NCBI GenBank assembly: GCA_030740295.1
Contig: JASLXP010000535.1
Coordinates: 1 to 15,621, forward strand
Direction of reading: 5' to 3'
Source of the DNA: Planctomycetota bacterium
GTDB lineage: Bacteria > Planctomycetota > PUPC01 > JACPCR01
DNA: 15,621 bases
Positions 7,745-14,783 of this stretch are shown here, in pieces (position 1 is the first letter of the stretch; each line of letters opens with the position of its first letter). The notes beneath the pieces are model-generated. The model ran no database searches and was not told the DNA's origin. It was given only the letters and a program-made list of their open reading frames with translations. The position numbers and the translations under genes are program-made.

Positions 7745-8791
7745 TCAGGTTGAGCTGTCGACTGCCGATGCGGATCCTTCCTCCGATACGTGAGAATCTG
7801 CACTTCGCTTATCCACTCCAAGCCACGATGCAAGGCTCAACCCGAGGGCAGCGAAAACTAATTCTCTCACTCGTTTCAGAAGCATCAACGTCAAACCGGC
7901 GCTCATATCCAGTTTCAGAATATGAAAGATGTAGACTCCCCCGCCTTCCTGGACCCCAAGACTCCCAGGCAGGGGAAGCAGGCTGCCGATGCCTTTGGCT
8001 AATTGTGCCAGAGATTCAATGATAAATACATCCATCCAGGAGCATTCGAAGCCAATCAGTTTCAGGATCACGGCCACCTCGAAAACGCCCACGCACCAAC
8101 CGAGAAAGTCAAACAGAAACGACTTGGCGAAGCGGCCGGGATGCTCCCGATAAAAGGCGCGAATCCCTTCGTCCACCTTCTCGAATCTGGATTCCAGTGT
8201 TTCCAGACGTTGGACGCCAATGCCAAATCTCCGGGCGACCTTAAGCAGCGGTTTGAACAGCCCGTGTTGCTGCCAGGCGAGGATGAAATAGATGAAAAGC
8301 CCGGCAAGCGGGACGGCGCCAAGCAGACACGCAAGCACGACTCCCGTATCCCGCAGCCGAATGACCAGCACGACCGCGCCAATGAACATAAACAGAATCT
8401 GAGAAAGCGCGAGCGTCGTCTTGGCGATCACCACGGAAGCCAGCCCTTCCGCGGTGGGGATGCCGAATCGCTTGAGGATGAGCGCCTTCACCGGCTCGCC
8501 ACCAAGGTAGGCAGTGGGCGTGATGTTGTTGATGGATTCGCCCGCCATCCGAATGCAAAACAGGAGGCCCGTCCCAACCCGCTTATGCAGGCTGCCCGGT
8601 GGAAATGCCTGTGCCCAGCCCAGGGTATCGAAAAAGAAGACACCCACGAAAGGCACCATGATGAGCGGGAAAAGCCATCCAAGTTTCTGGGCCTGTTGCC
8701 AGACATTCTGCATGCCTGCCTGAGCGACCAGCCATGCGATGATCGAGAGCCCGACAATCAGGAACAGGGCTCTCAGAACGTACTTCACCAT
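7745..8791 (-). CDS. Flippase-like / lysylphosphatidylglycerol synthase-TM family protein
   Basis: This 348-residue polytopic membrane protein is of the UPF0104 / LPG_synthase_TM family. Family hallmarks are present: the N-terminal helix pair, RMAGESINNITPTAYLGGEP around 81-100, and the LLPLPGSLGVQEGG motif near residue 280 before the last helices. About seven or eight hydrophobic segments are apparent. It carries no C-terminal aminoacyl-transfer domain, so it matches the stand-alone form found near lipid, hopanoid and glycolipid genes and annotated as flippase-like. It may move or help synthesise an envelope lipid. GGGAG lies just before the ATG. It sits 11 bp after the acetolactate synthase small subunit gene and 5 bp before the phosphatase gene, so the three are probably one transcript. 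The tail of about 25 residues is Ser/Asp-rich and unremarkable. Confidence 0.85.
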   Translation of the reverse strand: MVKYVLRALFLIVGLSIIAWLVAQAGMQNVWQQAQKLGWLFPLIMVPFVGVFFFDTLGWAQAFPPGSLHKRVGTGLLFCIRMAGESINNITPTAYLGGEPVKALILKRFGIPTAEGLASVVIAKTTLALSQILFMFIGAVVLVIRLRDTGVVLACLLGAVPLAGLFIYFILAWQQHGLFKPLLKVARRFGIGVQRLETLESRFEKVDEGIRAFYREHPGRFAKSFLFDFLGWCVGVFEVAVILKLIGFECSWMDVFIIESLAQLAKGIGSLLPLPGSLGVQEGGGVYIFHILKLDMSAGLTLMLLKRVRELVFAALGLSLASWLGVDKRSADSHVSEEGSASAVDSST

Positions 8792-8802
8792 AAGCTCCCG
8801 GA

Positions 8803-9300
8803 TCAGGTGGGCTGATTGCCGCGTGCCATGATCACTTTGCCCGTCCGCACCATCTCGCAGATGCCGTAGGTATCCATAATCTGCTCGAAGGCATCTATTT
8901 TTTCGGACGCGCCGGTCACTTCAAAAATCAGGGTCTCATTGCCAACATCCACTGCTCTCGCCCTGAATACCTGGGCAAGCTGCAGGATCTCCTGTCTCTT
9001 ATCCACGGACGCGGTGACCTTTGCCATGGCGAGCTCACGCGCGACTACACTATCCGCGGTGTGGTCGTGAACTTCGATCACATCAATCAATTTGATGAGC
9101 TGCTGAATGATCTGATCCAGCATCTCCTGTGCGCCTTCAACCGAGATCGTCATGCGCGATTCACCCGGGCGGTGCGCGCGGCTGACGGCCAGGCTGTCGA
9201 TGTTGTACCCGCGTCGAGCAAACAAGCCGGATATGCGTGCCAGGACGCCCGGCCTGTTCCTGACTCTGCACGAGATGGTGTGAAGCTGTGAGTAGTTCAT
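8803..9300 (-). CDS. ilvN: Acetolactate synthase small (regulatory) subunit
   Basis: This is the regulatory subunit of acetohydroxyacid synthase, the first common enzyme of branched-chain amino acid synthesis; it binds the feedback inhibitor valine and stimulates the catalytic subunit. The 165 residues match the E. coli IlvH length. An N-terminal ACT domain (about 5-78) carries the hallmark NRPGVLARISGLFARRGYN (15-33) and the following IDSLAV. The ALS small-subunit C-terminal domain includes AREL, the Arg-rich central strand and YGICEMVRTGKVIMARG (145-161). The ATG at 9300 is chosen because GAGGAG lies just upstream and the family N-terminus (MNYSQLHTIS) begins there. The frame stays open to 9420, where it would overlap the dehydrogenase gene. 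The catalytic subunit gene is not adjacent, which is unusual. The symbol ilvH would be equally valid. Confidence 0.95.
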   Translation of the reverse strand: MNYSQLHTISCRVRNRPGVLARISGLFARRGYNIDSLAVSRAHRPGESRMTISVEGAQEMLDQIIQQLIKLIDVIEVHDHTADSVVARELAMAKVTASVDKRQEILQLAQVFRARAVDVGNETLIFEVTGASEKIDAFEQIMDTYGICEMVRTGKVIMARGNQPT

Positions 9301-9412
9301 TCTCTCCTCAGGTTTTCTAGCTGGCATATTGGGGACGTTGGGTTGTGGGCCGGGCTGTTTGCTCGGCATTTCTGCAGTATCCGGTATCCCTGTACCCCCC
9401 GCCACCGACTGC

Positions 9413-10423
9413 TCAAGCATCCCAATCTACAAGAATCTTCATGGTCTCTGCGGGTTCATTCTTTAACTGGTTCATTGCCTTGACTGCGTCTGCAAACCCT
9501 ACCTGGTGGGTCACGATCGGTGAAGGATCGTATCGGCCTTCGTTCATCAGCCGGGAGATGAGCTCCATGTTTTCATGGCCCGTCCAACGCAAATACGGCG
9601 AACGATAGGCATGAGAAGGGCCGCTGGCGCGCGTGGCGATGATATCGAGTTCCTTGTTGTAGAAATCTTTCGTGATGTCTTCGATGGTGATGGGCTGCGT
9701 ATGCCAGCTCAGAACCACGATACGGCCCTTGTCCCGCGCCAGTTCCATGGCAAGCGGGAGCGTGGCGGGATGATTGCCAGCGTCGATGACGATGTCAGGC
9801 CCAATGCCGTCGCACATTTCTTTTGCAGGGGGACCAAGATCTCCATCCGCAGGATTGAGCGTATGGGTAGCGCCCATGGCGCGGGCAATTTCAAGTCGCC
9901 GGGGATACTTATCAACTGCGATGACTCGCCCTGCGCCTGCCATCGCAGCCCAGGTGGTCACCATCGCACCCATGGGGCCCTGGCCGATGATCAGCAAGTT
10001 ATCGCCAATTTGAATGTTAGCCTTGCGCACGCAATTCAGCGTGGTGCTGGAGAATGGAAGAGAGATGCCGGCCTCCGGTGTGACATCGCGTCCAAGCCTG
10101 GTCCAGGCATCGGGCTTGATGACATGAAACTCGTGGTAGTTGCAGTAAGAAACGTAACGATCACCGACCGAAACTCCCTCCACGTCTTCACCGACTTCGG
10201 TCACTTCCGCGATTGCCTCTCCCGCCTGAGCAAGAGGGTGGCCGCGATAAAGCCTGTTGCCCGGCGCACGCAGTCTGGGATCGGTGCCGAGGTAGAGACC
10301 GACGTTTTCCATCAGTATGGAACACCACCGCACCTTCACCTTTACGCTGCCGGGCTTGAGCTCGGGCTCGGGTGTATCCTCAATCCGACAATCTTCGGGT
10401 CCGACCATCATCATGCTGCGCAT
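9413..10423 (-). CDS. MDR-family dehydrogenase lacking the structural zinc lobe
   Basis: This 336-residue medium-chain dehydrogenase/reductase has a Rossmann motif GQGPMG (147-152) and Asp171 ending the second strand (VIAVDKYPRRLEIA), which points to NAD(H). The N-terminal catalytic domain is atypical. Cys34 sits in WCSILMENVG rather than the usual CGxCGTD, the GHE motif reads GHP (His62-Pro63), and the four-cysteine structural zinc loop is absent. It therefore belongs to the divergent zinc-binding-dehydrogenase group that also includes BchC-like and sugar-related members, and zinc dependence is doubtful. An excellent Shine-Dalgarno sequence, AAGGAG (10431-10436 on the minus strand), lies 7 nt before the ATG. 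It is followed after 112 bp by ilvN in the same direction, so cotranscription is possible but not proven. The substrate is unknown. Confidence 0.82.
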   Translation of the reverse strand: MRSMMMVGPEDCRIEDTPEPELKPGSVKVKVRWCSILMENVGLYLGTDPRLRAPGNRLYRGHPLAQAGEAIAEVTEVGEDVEGVSVGDRYVSYCNYHEFHVIKPDAWTRLGRDVTPEAGISLPFSSTTLNCVRKANIQIGDNLLIIGQGPMGAMVTTWAAMAGAGRVIAVDKYPRRLEIARAMGATHTLNPADGDLGPPAKEMCDGIGPDIVIDAGNHPATLPLAMELARDKGRIVVLSWHTQPITIEDITKDFYNKELDIIATRASGPSHAYRSPYLRWTGHENMELISRLMNEGRYDPSPIVTHQVGFADAVKAMNQLKNEPAETMKILVDWDA

Positions 10424-10806
10424 TTCTGTTCTCCTTGATAAGCATTGGAGCGAAACCGTTTATTGAGATCTGGTGTAGATTGCTTCCGTTTCAAGATCAA
10501 GGGAGTTGGGCAGACAGGCTGGTGCCGGTGGCCTTCCTCGCGGGCCTGAGTGTCAGGCAAGAATCCCATTTACCACGTTTCCGTGCACGTCTGTGAGACG
10601 GTGGCCACAGATTGCCAGCCTGTGAGCCGGGTAAGTTGATTCTGTTTGAGCTCACAGGCTGGTGCTGCCTGCGATAACGAGCGCGGATAGATCTCAGGGC
10701 TCGGATCATAAGGTTCGATATAGGTTTCACCTGCTGCGAATGCACTTCACCGCGAATGCCGGTTTGTGCAGGTAGAAAATCTGTCCCCACTATGATGGTG
10801 GACAAG
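10424..10806. other. Gene-free 383-bp stretch with inverted repeats
   Basis: This stretch lies between the stop of the large CehA-like gene and the start of the MDR dehydrogenase, both on the minus strand, so it should contain the dehydrogenase promoter and the terminator of the large gene. I find no gene I can support. It holds a REP-like half-element ACAGGCTGGTG (10514-10524), a small hairpin GCCTGA-GTG-TCAGGC (10544-10558), a large 13-bp inverted repeat (10615-10662), and a direct repeat GCGAATGC (10736-10743 and 10752-10759). A short open frame across it looks like translated repeat. Confidence 0.6.
10615..10662. repeat. 13-bp perfect inverted repeat, REP-like
   Basis: CCAGCCTGTGAGC at 10615-10627 is matched exactly by its reverse complement GCTCACAGGCTGG at 10650-10662, with a 22-nt loop. 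The arms contain the same ACAGGCTGG core as the palindrome at 6812-6831, and a further half-copy is at 10514-10524. Transcribed from either strand it would form a strong stem. There is no T-tract, so a terminator role is not shown. Confidence 0.7.
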
Positions 10807-13800
10807 TCACTCGGCCGGCAGAACCAGGTTCGCCCCTTCACCAACGTCGACGATATTTATAGTCACTCGGCTTGGCTGCAGGCCAAGTCCTTTGCCGGAA
10901 CGCAGGACATGGAGCCCTATCGAATTGGGCAGCTTCTTTTCTTCGAGTGCGGCCTCGGTCAGGTAGTCCTGGTCGAGAGCGATATCCAGATTCATGACCG
11001 AAGTCTTACCCGCGGGAATCCGATACTCGAGCCTGTCCCGCTCTATCACCCTTGCGATTCCACGAGGGGAGAAACGTATTGCCGCCGTGCCGCGCGCTTC
11101 CTCCTTCTCAGAATGATTCTTCAGAGTCATCTTGACGCGACAGGGACGGCTTCCTTCTTTGGCCGACAGATGTCGAATCACCGCGAGTCCCGTCTCTACC
11201 CGATCGTCAATCGGTGAACGGGGCTCAAAACCGTTGCCATCCACATCCACGTAAATCGGGTTTGTGACTGCGATGTGTGGAGCTTGCGCGTCATTTTCAT
11301 CCTTGCGGGCACGCAGATTCGGACCACTCCCGGTGGCATAAACGATGATGTAGGTGTCGCGCTGGAGTTTGAGAGAATGGCTGGCATCAAACTGATCTCC
11401 GTCCTCGAAGAATCGGTCTGCATGAGTGGTCCTTGACCAGTCGAGCTTCTTGCTCGGTTTGCTGTTCAGAAGAACTCGAACGCGCTCCAGCTCGATCCAG
11501 TTTGGGCACTGAATTCGAATCTGCAGTTTCACTTCGCCGTCCGGAGCGCGGACTGTCTGACCGGGGCCGCAGCCTTCTACCTTTGCATCCAGGAATGGCC
11601 CCGTGGTCATGAACGAGTTCCCGCGTTTGAGCGCACGAACAACGTCCAGCGTTCTTATCTTCGAAGGTTCGTCGGTGTTGCTGCGAATGTAATTTCTCAC
11701 TCCGCCCGACCCGTGAAAATTGTGTGTGGCTCCGCTGTTGATGGCTGCCGGGATTCGATAGCCCTGTTCGAGCATCTGCAGCCAATCCAGAATGCCGTTG
11801 TCCCTCCTTGGAAACTTGCTCGAATCATAAAGTGGCAGGAGCGACCGCACATCGAGCACGTCCATGTTGTAAGCGAAGAGATGGCGGACCCGCTCCTTAA
11901 CTTCGTCCTTGTCCGCGTCCACAAACAAGGGGGCCCGAATCCATGGGCGCACATTTGGGGGAAAGGTGTTGCTGGGCTGAAGGACCTGGATCAGCTTTTC
12001 AGGACCAGAATACTTGACCTTTTGCTGCGCGATTGACCAGGGGCTCTTCCGGTCGTATTCCGCGCCCCAACTCGCCAGCCATTTGATCTGCGCGCAATGG
12101 TGAGGGCGCTGAGGTGCGCCGCCATCCAGATGGTGTGGCTTCATCACGAAGGGGAATGCGTTCTGATCGTTGTACCCGTATTTGCGTCCTCCGGCGGTCA
12201 GGCCAACTCCGGGACAGGTCGCGAGGAAAGCCTTTGCGTCGAGCTGTTCGAGGAGCGGCTCGTAGGAGTGAATGATGTTGTGTGCGGTTGCCGGAGCGAA
12301 CTCAATATGCTCGCAGAGAAGGTTAAGAACCCGGCCCAACTGGCTCGCACTCGATCCGCCCGCTGCCGGTGCATGGGAAGAGATGTTGGAGTGGTTGTGA
12401 AGGTCGGCACTGATCCATCCTGATGTGTCTGTCGTTCTGATCAGGGAAGCGCTCAATTCGGATGTTCGGCCCAGCGCGACCTCTACGTTTCGGTAGACGG
12501 CATCGTATTCGGGGCCCCTGGTGATGATGACCTGGTATTTGCCCGGCGGCAGTATTTGGTCGAACTTTCCGTCCGATGTGTAGATCAGATTACGGACAAG
12601 AGAAGAGCCTGTATCCGGAAAGAAGAATGGATCGGCAGTGCCCTCAATGCCCCGGAATTCCACTTTGCAGGGAATCGGATTGCCGCGGCCACCAACCACT
12701 TTCGCCCGGACTCGTCCGGCCTTCTCACAGGAAACATTCAACTCAGGATGCCCGGCCTTCAGCTCGAACTTCTGCACCATCCGGCCGAAGGGCGCGACCT
12801 CGAGATTGTATTCGCCATCTGGTAATCGAACGTCAAGTGTGCCTTCAGGACCTGTCTTTCCTGTGGCGTAGTTCTTCCCATGTTTATTCTTGACTGAAAC
12901 GACTGAATTCTCGATGGGGCCTGATGCATCACGAACACGGATCCGCGACGGCCGGAGTTTCTCCCCGATGAGTTCAGCGGCGATGGCTTTCACGTCAAAG
13001 AGATTTCGTGCTGGGAAGATTCGTCGAGCCATCCGAAATGTCTCGCCTTTTTTGAGCCGTTTTACCTCTTTGTCCGGCCAGGCGTAGTGCAGCCACGTCC
13101 CGAGTTTGTTGAGTTTGTATCTCATGCGGTGTCCCTCGGCGAGCACGCCATAGGATTGGTCTGACCAGCGGTCATCTGCCCAGAAGAGGCGGTCGGCGAA
13201 GTCCAGGCCGAACTCGAAATTTCCGAAAGCGACAAATCGAGCCGCGCATTCAATCGGCAAGGCTGGCAAAGGAGACGGGGCCTTTGCCGGGATGGCCACT
13301 TCCGGCCGTTCGGGCTGGTTGTCCGCGGGCTTATCGAGGGTTGCATCAAATTCGTCTTCGCCGGCTTTCTGGTTCTGGTTTCCTCCGTCCTTTCGATTGG
13401 AGTCCGGATATCTGAAGATCATCTCGACCAGGACATACGTCCTTCCATCCTCGATGGTGTAACGCACGTCCACCGGAAGGGGCTGACGGTATGCTGGCTT
13501 TATCGGCAGACTGAATGTCAGTCTTTTCGCCTGACGAGGTCTGAAGTTTTCCGCGTAATCTGGGCGGTAATCCCCCCTGGCGACATCCAACTGCGAACCG
13601 CCGCCTCTCCTCCGCGCGCCCGGCAGATATGCGGTCATCCGATCGTTTGGCGAATGCCGCTGAGTCAGGTCAATGATGCTGCCGCCGGCGAAGTCGGTGC
13701 CGGAACGGCTTGAGCTTCTTCCCTTCACCAGATCCGGGTTCGAGACGACGGCAACAATGACGTCATTTCGCAGGACGTAATCACCGTAAATGGCATCGAC

Positions 13801-13929
13801 CTCCTCACCGTCCGGGGCGAATTCATCCCAGTTTTCTGGAGAAAGGGTTATCAGATCAGCAGAACTGCCGGGCTTGAATCCGACCAGCACTGAGAGCAGA
13901 AGAAACTGACAGAGCTGTCGGCGGGTCAA
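10807..13929 (-). CDS. Large exported CehA/McbA-type (PHP-like) metallohydrolase-domain protein
   Basis: This 1040-residue protein has a signal peptide (about 1-23, MTRRQLCQFLLLSVLVGF...) and starts at TTG with GAGGA 6 nt upstream. Residues about 24-310 form an N-terminal region I do not recognise, including an interior stretch of Asp, Asn, Gln and Lys. A carboxypeptidase-regulatory-like beta domain is at about 323-395, followed by a second beta domain to about 500. The CehA/McbA-like PHP region begins with ADLHNHS (His511-x-His513) and continues through histidine-rich stretches to GYRIPAAINSGATHNFHG near 726-745 and the KRGNSFMTTGPFLDAKVEG strand, both typical of this family. Beta-rich domains complete the C-terminus. 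CehA and McbA hydrolyse carbamate and related esters, but the physiological substrate here is unknown. The usual SDxH is replaced by SGATHN, so activity needs testing. It is divergent from the LexA-transposase fusion gene across a 152-bp intergenic region. Confidence 0.78.
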   Translation of the reverse strand: MTRRQLCQFLLLSVLVGFKPGSSADLITLSPENWDEFAPDGEEVDAIYGDYVLRNDVIVAVVSNPDLVKGRSSSRSGTDFAGGSIIDLTQRHSPNDRMTAYLPGARRRGGGSQLDVARGDYRPDYAENFRPRQAKRLTFSLPIKPAYRQPLPVDVRYTIEDGRTYVLVEMIFRYPDSNRKDGGNQNQKAGEDEFDATLDKPADNQPERPEVAIPAKAPSPLPALPIECAARFVAFGNFEFGLDFADRLFWADDRWSDQSYGVLAEGHRMRYKLNKLGTWLHYAWPDKEVKRLKKGETFRMARRIFPARNLFDVKAIAAELIGEKLRPSRIRVRDASGPIENSVVSVKNKHGKNYATGKTGPEGTLDVRLPDGEYNLEVAPFGRMVQKFELKAGHPELNVSCEKAGRVRAKVVGGRGNPIPCKVEFRGIEGTADPFFFPDTGSSLVRNLIYTSDGKFDQILPPGKYQVIITRGPEYDAVYRNVEVALGRTSELSASLIRTTDTSGWISADLHNHSNISSHAPAAGGSSASQLGRVLNLLCEHIEFAPATAHNIIHSYEPLLEQLDAKAFLATCPGVGLTAGGRKYGYNDQNAFPFVMKPHHLDGGAPQRPHHCAQIKWLASWGAEYDRKSPWSIAQQKVKYSGPEKLIQVLQPSNTFPPNVRPWIRAPLFVDADKDEVKERVRHLFAYNMDVLDVRSLLPLYDSSKFPRRDNGILDWLQMLEQGYRIPAAINSGATHNFHGSGGVRNYIRSNTDEPSKIRTLDVVRALKRGNSFMTTGPFLDAKVEGCGPGQTVRAPDGEVKLQIRIQCPNWIELERVRVLLNSKPSKKLDWSRTTHADRFFEDGDQFDASHSLKLQRDTYIIVYATGSGPNLRARKDENDAQAPHIAVTNPIYVDVDGNGFEPRSPIDDRVETGLAVIRHLSAKEGSRPCRVKMTLKNHSEKEEARGTAAIRFSPRGIARVIERDRLEYRIPAGKTSVMNLDIALDQDYLTEAALEEKKLPNSIGLHVLRSGKGLGLQPSRVTINIVDVGEGANLVLPAE

Positions 13930-14020
13930 GAGGAATCCTCAGTAATCGATTTCAGGAAAGTTGCCCACTTTCCACATGGCCACAGAGGATAAGAGAAATT
14001 CAGAAAAACAGAAATTCCGC

Positions 14021-14048
14021 TTGCAAGTGTAAATAATTACACTATAAA
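14021..14048 (+). promoter_or_regulatory. Putative sigma70-type promoter of the lexA-Y1/psd operon
   Basis: A TTGCAA -35-like hexamer (14021-14026) and a TATAAA -10-like hexamer (14043-14048) are separated by exactly 16 bp. Transcription would start near 14055, giving a leader of about 27 nt before the ATG at 14082. The spacer consists entirely of the first palindromic operator. Promoter activity is inferred from consensus match and position only. Confidence 0.65.
14027..14042. promoter_or_regulatory. Operator 1: palindrome GTGTAA-N4-TTACAC in the promoter spacer
   Basis: This is a perfect 6+4+6 dyad, extendable by one pair (A14026/T14043). It fills the -35/-10 spacer, so a bound protein would block RNA polymerase. 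The 4-nt centre equals the spacing of Gram-positive LexA boxes (GAAC-N4-GTTC), which fits the winged-helix domain encoded immediately downstream. Confidence 0.75.
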
Positions 14049-14052
14049 TCTA

Positions 14053-14068
14053 GTGTAATTTGTTACAC
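14053..14068. promoter_or_regulatory. Operator 2: palindrome GTGTAA-N4-TTACAC at the start site
   Basis: This second perfect copy of the dyad has its centre 26 bp from that of operator 1. It covers the expected transcription start, and its central four bases differ (TTTG versus ATAA). Half-sites are identical in all four positions, which is the strongest evidence that the motif is a protein-binding site. I saw no other copy elsewhere in the window. Confidence 0.75.
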
Positions 14069-14081
14069 CACTCGAATTGCC

Positions 14082-14783
14082 ATGAGCGAAGAGACACTTA
14101 CCGACCGCCAATTGGAGGTATTGACCTTTCTGGCGGAATTTATCGACGAAAAAGAGTATCCCCCGACGCTGAAAGAGATCGGGAGCCATTTCGGGATCAA
14201 GAACCCGAATGGCATCCGGAATCATCTGCTGGCTTTGGAGAAGAAGGGCTTTATCGAAAAAGGAGCGGAGCGTTCCAGAGCTATCCGAATCAGGAAGAGA
14301 CCAAAGGCGCTGGCCAGGGCGATCGCCCAAGTGAAAGAGCGTGTCAATAAAAAGCGCGGCATCCACTATGCACTCGAAGTCCATCTCGCATGGTGCACCA
14401 GAAAGGTGAGGCGCCATCTTGAGGGCGGGGTGCGCGAAGATGTTCAGAGCCGATTGGAACAGACTGTCGTCAACCATGATTGGGATCTGGTGCGGCTCGA
14501 TATCCAGCCAACCCACGTGTTGATGACGCTCCGCATCACTCCGGATCATTCGGTCGGCCGGGTGGTTCGCAATTTCAAGAATTCGACTGCCGCGCTCTGG
14601 ATGCTCCATCCGTTGCGCTACAAAGGCCGCGGCCTTTGGGCGAGCGGCTATGTGGCCGCCACTACGAAGGAACATCGGGACGCGATGCTCGAAGATTTCC
14701 TTGCTGAAAAACGCAGCGCCACAGATGCCGAAGAAGAGAAACGACTGGCCGAAGAAACAGACGAACAACAGGAGACACCATGA
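14082..14783 (+). CDS. LexA-type winged-helix domain fused to inactivated IS200/Y1 transposase domain
   Basis: The product has 233 residues. Residues about 5-71 are a complete LexA DNA-binding domain (LTDRQLEVLTFLAEFIDEKE, YPPTLKEIGSHFGI, GIRNHLLALEKKGFI, SRAIRI). There is no S24 peptidase, no Ala-Gly cleavage site and no Ser/Lys dyad, so it is not a LexA repressor. After a basic linker (72-92), residues about 94-210 follow the Y1/IS200 TnpA fold: IHYALEVHLAWCTRKVRRHL, then QPTHVLMTL, SVGRVVRNFKNS and GLWASGYVAATT. The HUH motif normally reads DHVHLLV; here it is His145-Val-Leu147, so the second histidine is lost. The catalytic Tyr of the following helix appears as Phe206 (EDFLAEK). The tail is acidic. 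Cleavage activity is therefore unlikely, and an exapted DNA-binding regulator is the best reading. Two operators precede it, and its stop overlaps the psd start (ATGA). No clear Shine-Dalgarno sequence is visible. Confidence 0.85.
   Translation: MSEETLTDRQLEVLTFLAEFIDEKEYPPTLKEIGSHFGIKNPNGIRNHLLALEKKGFIEKGAERSRAIRIRKRPKALARAIAQVKERVNKKRGIHYALEVHLAWCTRKVRRHLEGGVREDVQSRLEQTVVNHDWDLVRLDIQPTHVLMTLRITPDHSVGRVVRNFKNSTAALWMLHPLRYKGRGLWASGYVAATTKEHRDAMLEDFLAEKRSATDAEEEKRLAEETDEQQETP

Noticed and set aside
8003..8815. 270-codon plus-strand open frame opposite the flippase-like gene
   Set aside because: It is a highly charged, domain-free translation opposite a well-supported membrane protein gene.
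9301..9420. Upstream extension of ilvN to 9420
   Set aside because: It would add 40 residues foreign to the family and overlap the dehydrogenase gene. GAGGAG lies right before the ATG at 9300.
9575..10438. 287-codon plus-strand open frame opposite the MDR dehydrogenase
   Set aside because: It has no recognisable motifs. The minus strand has a strong ribosome-binding site and a Rossmann signature.
10497..10844. 115-codon minus-strand frame in the gap after the large CehA-like gene
   Set aside because: The translation runs through the REP-like repeats, overlaps the 3' end of the large gene and matches nothing known.
14037..14768. 243-codon open frame on the minus strand opposite the LexA-Y1 fusion
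   Set aside because: It is a shadow frame with no family resemblance, and it would run through both operators. The plus strand has a clear domain structure.
14082..14783. A true SOS LexA repressor
   Set aside because: Only the DNA-binding domain is LexA-like. The S24 peptidase, Ala-Gly cleavage site and Ser/Lys dyad are absent.
13930..14783. An active IS200/IS605 insertion sequence
   Set aside because: The HUH second histidine and the catalytic tyrosine are not seen, there is no flanking left-end or right-end hairpin, and the gene is embedded in an operon with psd.
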